Part shown: piece after piece, positions 8,256 through 14,398 of the stretch
Position numbering within the stretch: position 1 is the first letter of the stretch
Layout of the letters: each line of letters opens with the position of its first letter
Source of the DNA: Candidatus Planktophila sp.
GTDB taxonomy: Bacteria; Actinomycetota; Actinomycetes; Nanopelagicales; Nanopelagicaceae
Reading direction: 5' to 3'
NCBI GenBank assembly: GCA_024641555.1
Contig: JAHECV010000089.1
Location: 1-16,520 of the forward strand
Length of the DNA: 16,520 nucleotides
Program-made: the position numbers and the translations under genes
Notes under the pieces: model-generated
What the model was told of the DNA's origin: nothing
The model's input: the letters and a program-made list of their open reading frames with translations, nothing else
Database searches by the model: none

Positions 8256-9934
8256 ATGGTTCTTCTGGCGATATTCGCGCTGAAGAAATTCTCGCTGCTC
8301 TCGATAATGATCAACGCGCAGTTGCCCTTGCTACTCGCGGACCAGTCTGTGTAATTGCAGGAGCCGGAACCGGAAAAACTCGTGCAATCACTCATCGCAT
8401 CGCCTATGCCGCAGCCATTGGCACCATGGATCCGCAGAAAGTCTTAGCGCTAACTTTTACCTCTCGCGCAGCTGGCGAAATGCGTACTCGCTTACGCTCA
8501 TTAGGCGTTCCAACCGTTGCGGCACGTACGGTTCACGCGGCGGCTCTCAAGCAATTGATCTACTTCTGGCCCACCGTATTTGGCGGCCGCGTCCCTGAGC
8601 TAATGACCGCTAAAGCCGGTTTTATCGGTGAGGCGATTAATCGCGCGGGTTTATCTGGCGAACTACGGGCCACTTCGCGCGAGCTAATGCGCGATATTGC
8701 AAGCGAAATTGAATGGGCAAAAGTTTCACAAGTGGCCCCAGAAGATTTTGTAAATGAAATTGATAAGCGCACCCAGAAGCCACGTGTTAGCGCCGAGAAG
8801 TTAGCCAAGGTTTACACCGCTTATGAAAGTGTTAAGAAGCAAGAACTTGCCATCGACTTTGAAGATGTTCTCCTGCTTACCGCTGCGATGCTTGAAGAAG
8901 AGCGCACCGTTCGTGAACGCGTGCAAGATCAATACCGTTACTTCACCATCGATGAGTATCAGGATATTTCACCAGTACAACAACGTTTGATTAACGCCTG
9001 GCTCGGCACGCGCCAAGATATCTGCGTTGTTGGCGATCCGGCCCAAACCATTTACTCATTCGCTGGCGCAACGCCAGTCTTTCTAAATAGTTTTACCCAA
9101 CGCTTTCCAGAGGCCGAAGTAATTCGCTTAAGCACTGGTTATCGCTCGACCCCAGAAATTACCTTTGCTGCTAACTCCTTGCTGCGCCATGGCGCTATGG
9201 GTCAAGAACTCGTTGCCCTTAATGACCACGGCAATAAACCATCAGTTGATGGCTACGCCAATGAAGATGCTGAAATCGCTGGCGTACTTGCCGAAATCAC
9301 CGCGCTCTTGCAATCAGGGACGCAAGCGCAAGAAATTGCGATCTTGGCACGCACCAATAACCAACTTAAGGGCGTTGAAAAATCTATGAATAAGTTAGGT
9401 CTGCCATATCAAGTGCGCAGCACTGAACGGTTCTTTGACCGCCAAGATGTTCGTGATTTTCTTAAAGAAGTTCGTCGCGCATCAGTTCTGCCGACTGAAG
9501 GAGTTTCCTGGATCGATGAACTTCGCACAATCGCGCAACCATTTTTAACCGGTGAAAGTATTGATGGCATCGCAGCTTTATTGCACTTAGCGCGCGAACT
9601 CGATGCTGATACTGGATTTAGCCCCAAGACTTTGCGCGGTTATCTACGTGAAATTGAAGATCGTGTTCAGCAAAATAATCCACCAACGATGCCGGTTGTA
9701 ACGCTAGCAACGTTGCATGCGGCAAAAGGCTTGGAATGGGAACGCGTCTTTTTGATCGGCGCATCGGAAGGAATATTGCCGCTGGAATCAGGGGTTACTG
9801 GCCAGTCTGATGCGGTGATCGATGAAGAACGTCGCTTGTTCTACGTTGGAATGACGCGGGCAAAGGTAGATTTACATATCAGCCATCGCCAAAGCCCGAG
9901 CCGTTTCCTGCGTGAAGCCGGCCTGCTCGCATAG
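8246..9934 (+). CDS. uvrD2: UvrD2-like superfamily 1 DNA helicase without HRDC domain
   Basis: This is a 3'-to-5' SF1A helicase of the UvrD/PcrA group, called UvrD2 because it follows nudC and precedes whiB7 as in mycobacteria. Motifs: Q-motif region NDQRAVA, Walker A GAGTGKT (39-45), AIDFED (202-207), DEYQD (236-240), GDPAQTIYSFAGA (263-275), STGYRS (296-301), TLHAAKGLEWE (motif V) and YVGMTRAK (motif VI). The protein is 562 residues and ends about 25 residues after motif VI. Mycobacterial UvrD2 is about 700 residues and continues with a tetracysteine segment and an HRDC domain; both are missing here, and no continuation is visible in any frame downstream. The GTG start at 8246 has a GGTGG upstream and overlaps the nudC stop by 10 bp, so the two are probably translated together. 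Confidence 0.88.
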   Translation: MALDGSSGDIRAEEILAALDNDQRAVALATRGPVCVIAGAGTGKTRAITHRIAYAAAIGTMDPQKVLALTFTSRAAGEMRTRLRSLGVPTVAARTVHAAALKQLIYFWPTVFGGRVPELMTAKAGFIGEAINRAGLSGELRATSRELMRDIASEIEWAKVSQVAPEDFVNEIDKRTQKPRVSAEKLAKVYTAYESVKKQELAIDFEDVLLLTAAMLEEERTVRERVQDQYRYFTIDEYQDISPVQQRLINAWLGTRQDICVVGDPAQTIYSFAGATPVFLNSFTQRFPEAEVIRLSTGYRSTPEITFAANSLLRHGAMGQELVALNDHGNKPSVDGYANEDAEIAGVLAEITALLQSGTQAQEIAILARTNNQLKGVEKSMNKLGLPYQVRSTERFFDRQDVRDFLKEVRRASVLPTEGVSWIDELRTIAQPFLTGESIDGIAALLHLARELDADTGFSPKTLRGYLREIEDRVQQNNPPTMPVVTLATLHAAKGLEWERVFLIGASEGILPLESGVTGQSDAVIDEERRLFYVGMTRAKVDLHISHRQSPSRFLREAGLLA

Positions 9935-9939
9935 TTTAG

Positions 9940-9981
9940 AAATTAATTAGGTTGCACAGATCACTATCTGTGGTTTACCCT
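9940..9981 (+). promoter_or_regulatory. whiB7 promoter with AT-rich WhiB7-type box
   Basis: An AT-rich run AAATTAATTA (9940-9949) lies two bases before a -35-like TTGCAC (9952-9957). After an 18-nt spacer comes TACCCT (9976-9981), which fits the actinobacterial TAnnnT -10 form. WhiB7 is known to activate promoters, including its own, by binding an AT-rich stretch immediately upstream of the -35 with its AT-hook. The layout therefore suggests autoregulation. The uvrD2 stop is only 17 bp before the -35. Confidence 0.55.
9955..9972. repeat. Perfect 7-bp inverted repeat in the whiB7 promoter spacer
   Basis: CACAGAT (9955-9961) and ATCTGTG (9966-9972) form a perfect inverted repeat around CACT. 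It begins inside the -35 hexamer and ends just before the -10. No T run follows, so it is a poor terminator for uvrD2; an operator for a dimeric regulator is the alternative reading. Confidence 0.5.
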
Positions 9982-10016
9982 TGCCATTCGGTCAATTAAG
10001 CGAAGGAGAATGAACG

Positions 10017-10193
10017 ATGTTTATTACATCTAATCCATTCACAACAGCGCGCGTTACACGCGGTGCTGCTACTTCGCCTGCCAATTTCCATGCGACTACC
10101 AAGAAGCATACGAATTGGCCCGCCGCATCAAAGCCAGCGTTTTACGCCGCTTTTTATGCCGTGGATCAGGCCGCAGGAGGTTCGATCGGATAA
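10017..10193 (+). CDS. 58-codon upstream ORF (leader peptide) of whiB7
   Basis: This small ORF is preceded by a textbook ribosome binding site, AAGGAG at 10003-10008, eight bases before the ATG. It encodes 58 residues starting MFITSNPFTTARVTRG and ending FYAAFYAVDQAAGGSIG, with a central KKHTNW. There is no signal peptide, membrane segment or family resemblance I can name. It ends inside the loop of a hairpin (10179-10208), and an intrinsic terminator follows 26 bases after its stop, so it is best read as a leader whose translation controls read-through into whiB7. Upstream ORFs with attenuators are known for whiB7 in other actinobacteria. Fifty-eight codons is long for a pure leader, so a functional small protein is not excluded. 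Confidence 0.6.
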   Translation: MFITSNPFTTARVTRGAATSPANFHATTKKHTNWPAASKPAFYAAFYAVDQAAGGSIG

Positions 10194-10208
10194 ACCGATA
10201 TTCGAGCC
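10179..10208 (+). promoter_or_regulatory. Hairpin around the leader ORF stop codon (candidate attenuator element)
   Basis: GGTTCGA (10179-10185) pairs with TCGAGCC (10202-10208) with one G-T wobble, and TCGG (10186-10189) pairs with CCGA (10195-10198). This leaves loop ATAAA and a 3-base bulge. The leader ORF's TAA (10191-10193) sits in the loop, so a terminating ribosome would melt the stem. GGAGGTT (10176-10182) overlaps this stem and could instead pair with AACTCC in the left arm of the downstream terminator, giving a possible antiterminator. Confidence 0.5.
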
Positions 10209-10218
10209 CAACCCAAGG

Positions 10219-10253
10219 CCTGAAACTCCACAAAGGAGTTGCAGGTCTTTTTT
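10219..10253 (+). terminator. Intrinsic terminator in the whiB7 leader (attenuator)
   Basis: CCTGAAACTCC (10219-10229) pairs with GGAGTTGCAGG (10235-10245): 10 of 11 positions pair, around loop ACAAA. It is followed by TC and six T residues (10248-10253). It lies between the leader ORF and whiB7, inside the same transcription unit, so it should stop most transcripts before whiB7 unless antitermination occurs. Confidence 0.8.
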
Positions 10254-10260
10254 ATTTCCC

Positions 10261-10333
10261 AGAAGAAGTAAAAGAAATCAAGAAAAACCAATCCAGAGAA
10301 AGAAAACGAGAGAGAAGAAAGTGGGTGAGAACG
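10261..10333 (+). other. Purine-rich untranslated run before whiB7
   Basis: This stretch is almost entirely A and G on the plus strand, with few C or T, and should be unstructured in RNA. The frame of whiB7 stays open through it and would encode a very basic segment, but I see no start codon with a ribosome binding site that would use it. It may act as a ribosome standby or loading region for whiB7. Confidence 0.35.
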
Positions 10334-10672
10334 ATGAGCGTTCTCTACAGCGAACTACAGGTACCAGGATGGGCAGAAACAGGCGAGAAGATCGGTCTCT
10401 ATGAAGTAACCGGTACGTATGACTCCGCGATCGCCTTTACCTTGCCATGCCATAACGCTGACCCCGAGCTCTTCTTCTCGGAAAGCGACGAAGGCATCGC
10501 ACAGGCTAAAGCGCTCTGCGGTGGATGCCCTGTGCGCAATAAATGTTTAGACGGAGCGTTGTCTCGCCAAGAACCATGTGGTGTTTGGGGCGGACAGTTA
10601 ATCGAAGATGGCGTAATTATTGAACGCAAGCGCCGCGCGGGACGTCCACCGCGTATCGCCGCGTTCGTTTAA
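10334..10672 (+). CDS. whiB7: WhiB7 family Fe-S transcription factor with AT-hook
   Basis: This is a 112-residue WhiB-family regulator. WhiB proteins bind a 4Fe-4S cluster and the primary sigma factor. WhiB7 drives intrinsic resistance to ribosome-targeting drugs and redox responses. Cluster ligands are C39, C62, C65 and C71 (CxxCx5C), followed by the GVWGG turn (83-87) and a C-terminal AT-hook core GRPPR with basic flanks (99-107). The AT-hook separates WhiB7 from other Wbl proteins. Position after uvrD2 agrees. Oddly, the residue before GVWGG is Cys (EPCGVWGG), where WhiB7 proteins I know have Trp. The ATG at 10334 is chosen because the N terminus fits WhiB7 length; a GGGTGAG precedes it, and an in-frame GTG at 10325 is an alternative. 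Expression is probably set by the leader terminator and WhiB7 itself. Confidence 0.9.
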   Translation: MSVLYSELQVPGWAETGEKIGLYEVTGTYDSAIAFTLPCHNADPELFFSESDEGIAQAKALCGGCPVRNKCLDGALSRQEPCGVWGGQLIEDGVIIERKRRAGRPPRIAAFV

Positions 10673-10699
10673 ATCGTTCGATTGAGAAGGATCCGTCAC

Positions 10700-10739
10700 G
10701 TGCAATGGCCATGCGAGAATTAGCGCATGGCCATTGCAC
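10700..10739. repeat. Perfect 16-bp inverted repeat spanning the next gene's start codon
   Basis: GTGCAATGGCCATGCG (10700-10715) and its exact reverse complement (10724-10739) are separated by the 8-base loop AGAATTAG. The ATG of the following VOC gene (10727) lies in the right arm. In RNA this is a very stable hairpin that would hide the start codon; a ribosome binding site candidate AGAAGG (10685-10690) lies just outside. No T run follows, so it is not a standard whiB7 terminator. Confidence 0.9.
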
Positions 10740-11128
10740 ATTACGCATACACAGCACTTGATTGCGACGATCCGATCGCACTTGCCGATTTTTATTCAAA
10801 GATAACTGGTTGGCCGGTTGAGCCTCTAGGTGATTTCAAGCCAGAAGATGTCACCTGGCTAGAACTACTCGATGACAAAGGCCTTACTAAGTTGGCCTTT
10901 CAAAAGATAGAGAACTATCAAAGACCAACTTGGCCAACAGGTGGTTTGCCGCAGCAAGCGCATATGGATTTCCACGCAAAAGATTTAGATATTGCAGAAA
11001 AGGCGCTTTTAGAAATAGGCGCGATCAAGGCGGAGTTTCAACCAAAACCAGAGCGCTTTCGCATTTATTTAGATTTGGCCGGACACCCATTCTGCATGGT
11101 GCAAAACGGCCATGACTCTTGCAGTTAA
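10727..11128 (+). CDS. VOC superfamily (glyoxalase-like) protein
   Basis: This is a 133-residue single-chain VOC protein of the glyoxalase-like group with two beta-alpha-beta-beta-beta halves. The N-terminal half starts AIAHYAYTALDCDDPIALAD and leads to FYSKITGW. The second half starts AHMDFHAKDLDIAEKALLEIG and ends LDLAGHPFCMV, the usual final strand. His and Asp/Glu residues in these strands could bind metal, but the set is not clear enough to name an enzyme. Relatives include glyoxalases, dioxygenases and bleomycin- or fosfomycin-resistance proteins. It starts 55 bp after whiB7, so it may be cotranscribed and could be part of a drug or electrophile response; that is inference from position. 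The start codon is inside a strong inverted repeat. Confidence 0.75.
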   Translation: MAIAHYAYTALDCDDPIALADFYSKITGWPVEPLGDFKPEDVTWLELLDDKGLTKLAFQKIENYQRPTWPTGGLPQQAHMDFHAKDLDIAEKALLEIGAIKAEFQPKPERFRIYLDLAGHPFCMVQNGHDSCS

Positions 11129-11158
11129 TTAAAAGCGATAACTCTCAAGGAGAAGCTA

Positions 11159-11470
11159 TTGGCCAAAGTTATTGAAAGAGATGGGTTTATTACCTTAAAG
11201 CTTTCTCCGCTAGAAAAAATTGGCGCCTTTCATGGAGATATCTCTGCTCCTGTAGAGAAATTGATTTCTAAGACTGAAATATCAAACCCTTGGACAAGCG
11301 AGCATCTACGCGGCATGCGTGCACCAGGGACCGGATTTCCTTTTTTAATTCTGCTCGGAACTATGCGCTTTAAAGGTGGCAAAGATTTCTGCGCAATTTA
11401 TAAGCGCACCCCTGCCGTTATCTATGAATTTATAGACGGCCCGTTTGCCCGATGGATTGTGACTAAGTAA
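11159..11470 (+). CDS. Small conserved-looking protein of unknown function
   Basis: I do not recognise a named family for this 103-residue protein. Its central RGMRAPGTGFPF, then LLGTMRFKGGKDFCAIYKR and AVIYEF, recall small actinobacterial hypothetical proteins, possibly with a PH-like beta fold. There is no signal peptide, and the only hydrophobic stretch (FPFLILLG) is too short to span a membrane. The start is a TTG with an excellent ribosome binding site, AAGGAG at 11147-11152 six bases upstream; no other start codon lies near. It follows the VOC gene by 30 bp and probably shares its transcript. It converges on the ABC1 kinase gene with a 13-bp gap and no visible terminator. Confidence 0.7.
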   Translation: MAKVIERDGFITLKLSPLEKIGAFHGDISAPVEKLISKTEISNPWTSEHLRGMRAPGTGFPFLILLGTMRFKGGKDFCAIYKRTPAVIYEFIDGPFARWIVTK

Positions 11471-11483
11471 GAGAGTTTTGGCT

Positions 11484-12824
11484 TTAAGCGTTTGCTGGTG
11501 CGATCTCGGGGAACCAAGAGAGCGCTTCATCTCGGAACTTTCCTTCCGCCTCTAACTGGCAGAAGATTCCGGTTGTTCCCAAAGTCACTCGATGAATCAA
11601 AACGTATTCGGCAGGCAGATTAAGTTGGAAGCCGATCTTCGCAGTTGGATTGCGGGGATCACCAACACGTGCGCTCTGATCACGCAACCATTCGCGTGAA
11701 TATTTAAAGGTCTCAGTGCGCAGCGGTTCGACAAGTGGAACCAAGAATTCAAGTACCAGTTGCGGATCGACATCGACCTCCGCCAAGATAAATCCGTCTT
11801 TCTTAAAGCCATCGTATAAAGCCTGCGCATCGTCATCGAGTGCGTGCTTTAACAAATTTTTAAATGGTTCGGGGAAGCCATTAGGCAGACGGTTGCAAGC
11901 ACCAAAATCTAGAACGCCGATACGGCCATCTGCGAGTAAACGGAAATTTCCTGGATGTGGATCTGCATGCAATAAACCTGCGCGCTCGGGTGCGGTGAAG
12001 TGGAAACGCGCCAAACGCATTCCGGCGTTATCGCGTTGTTCTTGTGTGCCCTCAGCAATGATCTTAGAAAGCGGAATTCCTTCTAACCATTCAGAGACTA
12101 AAACTTTGTCCGATGACATAACAACTTTCGGGATTGCAACATCGGGATCGTTTTCATATGCGCGCCAGCAAGCCTCTTGCGCCTCTGCTTCATATTTGTA
12201 ATCAACTTCTTCAATGATGCGCGCGCGCAACTCTTCGAGAAGTGGCTTCATATCAAGACCAGGTAGAACCAACTGAAAAATCTTGGCAAAGCGTTGAATC
12301 TGATTTAAGTCAGATATTAAAGCTTCAGCCGCTCCAGGATATTGAATCTTTACCGCAACTGGGCGACCATCTTTCCAAACACCTTTATGGACTTGGCCGA
12401 TAGATGCTGATGCAGTTGGTTTATCGTCAAATGATGTGAAGTTATCGCGCCAGTTTTCGCCAAGTTCTTTAGCTAATACCTTATGAACCACGCGCGTAGG
12501 AAGCGGAGGCGCGGACTCCTGCAACTTGGTTAAAGTTTCGCGATAAGGCTTTGCGATATTTTCGGGTAGCGCTGCTTCAAATACAGAAAGCGCTTGGCCA
12601 AACTTCATCGCACCGCCCTTTAGTTCGCCTAGAACTTTAAAGAGTTGCTCTGCAGTTTTCTCTTGAATATCCGAAATCACGACAGAAGAAGATTGACCAA
12701 CTAGTTGTTTACCTAAACCCAAAACACCGCGACCTGCTAGACCAACCGGGATTGAAACCATCTTCGCTGAACGCGCAGCGGTTGATTTCGGAATCTCGGT
12801 TTCGATCTGCTCCTTTTTAGCCAC
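11484..12824 (-). CDS. ABC1/UbiB (ADCK) atypical kinase-like protein, Rv3197-like
   Basis: This is a 446-residue ABC1/ADCK-family protein, closest in my reading to mycobacterial Rv3197, a WhiB7-linked ATPase associated with macrolide tolerance. Numbering from the GTG at 12824: the family KxGQ motif KFGQ (74-77) within GELKGGAMKFGQALSVFE, the Ala-rich nucleotide loop ASASIGQ (138-144), VAVKIQ with the ATP lysine (K159), the catalytic loop HADPHPGN (286-293) and DFG (306-308). All kinase-like residues are present. No transmembrane helix is obvious. A GTG at 12881, directly after the upstream gene's stop, would add 19 residues; I prefer 12824 because the sequence from there (IPKSTAARSAK onward) aligns with the Rv3197 N terminus as I remember it. 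It follows the ThiF-like gene on the same strand and is very likely in one operon with it. Its substrate is unknown; the family includes quinone-biosynthesis kinases. Confidence 0.88.
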   Translation of the reverse strand: MAKKEQIETEIPKSTAARSAKMVSIPVGLAGRGVLGLGKQLVGQSSSVVISDIQEKTAEQLFKVLGELKGGAMKFGQALSVFEAALPENIAKPYRETLTKLQESAPPLPTRVVHKVLAKELGENWRDNFTSFDDKPTASASIGQVHKGVWKDGRPVAVKIQYPGAAEALISDLNQIQRFAKIFQLVLPGLDMKPLLEELRARIIEEVDYKYEAEAQEACWRAYENDPDVAIPKVVMSSDKVLVSEWLEGIPLSKIIAEGTQEQRDNAGMRLARFHFTAPERAGLLHADPHPGNFRLLADGRIGVLDFGACNRLPNGFPEPFKNLLKHALDDDAQALYDGFKKDGFILAEVDVDPQLVLEFLVPLVEPLRTETFKYSREWLRDQSARVGDPRNPTAKIGFQLNLPAEYVLIHRVTLGTTGIFCQLEAEGKFRDEALSWFPEIAPANA

Positions 12825-12881
12825 CCCCGTATTGTTCAGATAAAGGCGGCGGCGCGCTATTTGAAATTGGCGCGAAGGCAC

Positions 12882-13997
12882 CTACCAACTGCAGCCACAC
12901 ATGGGATGGCGGCTAATTGTGATGTGTTCTGTATTACAGAGATCAGTTAAATCGATCGCGATCGCATCACGAGTTAAAACAGAGTTATCGGTATCGATAA
13001 TTGCCAGCAGCTGTGAGGCCAAAAGCGCCGAAAGATAATGCGCCCCAACAACCGGTAACTCATCACGAGAATTAGGACGATCAATTACTTCACAGTTTCC
13101 TTGATCGTTAATTGTTAGTTCTAAACAACGTGTACATGGCGTTAGCCCAGGTTTAACCAATTGCGAAATCGTCAGCCGGGCACCGCTTATTTCACTGATG
13201 AGAATATGCTCTTGGCCCGCCGCCATCCAGAGGGCGAGAATTGCCGGATCAATTTCCCCAAAGTGAACCTTTATTACCTTTTCGGCAAAGTTAGTTGGCA
13301 CTTCTTCGGCGCTCTCTTGAATCGCAGGAAATAGTGAAAGGCTCTTTGCAACAGCAGAGCTGCTCTTTACAAATACTTGTCCATTATCCATTGCCGATAA
13401 ATAGCCACCAGTTACATCTAAATCACCAACTAACTCTGCTCCGCGACGAAAATTAGGAGCGAATTGCGTATCTGTGACACCGCTAGAAATTAATTGCGCA
13501 AAGAGATGTTGGGCAGCGCGCGAATTTCCTGATATTTCAATGTGCGCACTTTGTCGCGCGCTTACTTTGCTTGTCCCCGAATCGTTGACACCGGGTAACC
13601 AGCGCGTCAAAGTTAACTCTGCACTAATTCTTTTGCTCATTTGAGAAAGCGCAGCATCTTTACTTCGATCGCCAAACTTTTCGGCACGCTCTGCGATCTG
13701 CGAGATAAATCTCTGTGAAACTTGAATCGCACTCTCTTCGGTCTGCAAAAGTTCTACCGCAGAAAGCTCTGCCAATAGTTCGCTGAAATCTTCGTGTGAA
13801 ATGGATAAGTTGGCACATATTTCGTTACGGCTTGCTCCTTGAGTTAGCGCCGAGTAAAGCGCCGGCGCATCGCTAGAGTAAATCGCAACCTGCGAGCGCG
13901 AATTTCCGATGAGGTAGCCATGGCTCACATGGTTCTGGCGATAGAGGAAAGTGCCGGCTTTAAGTTTTGCGGTCTGGCTGGTTTGGGTAGTTTTCAT
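12882..13997 (-). CDS. ThiF/E1-like protein of the azole-peptide cyclodehydratase-partner type
   Basis: This 371-residue protein resembles the ThiF-like or 'bacteriocin biosynthesis cyclodehydratase domain' proteins found beside whiB7 and ABC1 kinase genes in actinobacteria. The N-terminal part (KAGTFLYRQNHVSHGYLIG onward) looks like the winged-helix leader-binding domain of such proteins. The Rossmann-like strand IEISGNSRAAQ (from about 153) lacks a proper GxGxxG, so nucleotide binding is doubtful. Two cysteine pairs, PCTRC (288-291) and the C-terminal HPMCGCSW (C367, C369), form the expected zinc site and match this family well. No YcaO cyclodehydratase or precursor peptide is in the window, so a role in making an azole peptide is not shown. 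The ATG at 13997 is chosen; the frame is open upstream to a TTG at 14054 with no binding site. The stop abuts a GTG that could begin the next gene. Confidence 0.75.
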   Translation of the reverse strand: MKTTQTSQTAKLKAGTFLYRQNHVSHGYLIGNSRSQVAIYSSDAPALYSALTQGASRNEICANLSISHEDFSELLAELSAVELLQTEESAIQVSQRFISQIAERAEKFGDRSKDAALSQMSKRISAELTLTRWLPGVNDSGTSKVSARQSAHIEISGNSRAAQHLFAQLISSGVTDTQFAPNFRRGAELVGDLDVTGGYLSAMDNGQVFVKSSSAVAKSLSLFPAIQESAEEVPTNFAEKVIKVHFGEIDPAILALWMAAGQEHILISEISGARLTISQLVKPGLTPCTRCLELTINDQGNCEVIDRPNSRDELPVVGAHYLSALLASQLLAIIDTDNSVLTRDAIAIDLTDLCNTEHITISRHPMCGCSW

Positions 13998-14081
13998 CTG
14001 CGAAGGATCGGCGCCCAGTGCAGTTGAGCGCCGTGGCGCTGTGGGCGAGCGCAAATTACGCGCACGAATATTTACGCAGGG

Positions 14082-14137
14082 GATAAAAATAAATTCACCC
14101 CGTGATCATCAACTGTCGATGATCACGGGGTGAATTT
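14082..14137 (-). terminator. Intrinsic terminator with a perfect 20-bp stem
   Basis: AAATTCACCCCGTGATCATC (14091-14110) and its exact reverse complement (14118-14137) flank loop AACTGTC. Read on the minus strand it lies 12 bases after the DUF5679 stop codon and is followed by ATTTTTAT (14083-14090), a U-rich run. It should end the DUF5679 transcript and insulate the ThiF-like gene, which must then have its own promoter between 13998 and 14081; I could not identify one with confidence. Confidence 0.85.
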
Positions 14138-14149
14138 TAAGTTCGGGTG

Positions 14150-14314
14150 TTACTGAGCCTTGCCAAGAATTCTGTTGACCTTGGTGCCACAGACTGGGCA
14201 GATGCCCTGTGCCATGCGACGACCAGAGTCTGAGATCTTCACAGTGCCTTCGAAGTCACGCTTCTCTTTGCACTTAACGCAGTAAGCGTCACCCTTGTAT
14301 GTCTCTGCTGTCAT
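14150..14314 (-). CDS. DUF5679-type small zinc-ribbon protein
   Basis: This 54-residue protein has two CxxC pairs, YCVKCK (C12, C15) and ICPVCG (C39, C42), separated by a Lys/Arg-rich strand (EKRDFEGTVKISDSGRRMAQG). This is the pattern of the actinobacterial DUF5679 family, which resembles ribosomal-type zinc ribbons. The ribosome binding site is clear: GGAGG six bases before the ATG on the minus strand. Function is unknown; a zinc-bound structural or nucleic-acid-binding role is plausible. It is a single-gene unit ended by the strong terminator downstream. Confidence 0.88.
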   Translation of the reverse strand: MTAETYKGDAYCVKCKEKRDFEGTVKISDSGRRMAQGICPVCGTKVNRILGKAQ

Positions 14315-14398
14315 AATTGCCTCCAATCGCCGAATGGGCTCTGAGCGCCCACGCGTGCAAGCATGACGATACCCCTCGCCACGCTCAAATACGCTTAA
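14315..14398. other. Gap between DUF5679 and the YgjP-type gene
   Basis: This 84-bp gap holds the DUF5679 ribosome binding site and presumably its promoter. On the minus strand a TATCGT fits the actinobacterial TAnnnT -10 form, but I see no -35 at a proper distance. No terminator for the preceding gene is visible. Confidence 0.25.

Noticed and set aside
10010..10033. A seven-codon ORF (MNDVYYI) starting seven bases before the 58-codon leader ORF.
   Set aside because: Its ATG is only one base from the AAGGAG, too close for normal initiation; the ATG at 10017 has ideal spacing.
10115..10333. Extension of the WhiB7 frame upstream, giving a 185-residue protein with a basic N terminus.
   Set aside because: The only early start is a TTG without a ribosome binding site, the segment crosses the leader ORF and the terminator, and the basic residues come from a purine-rich untranslated run.
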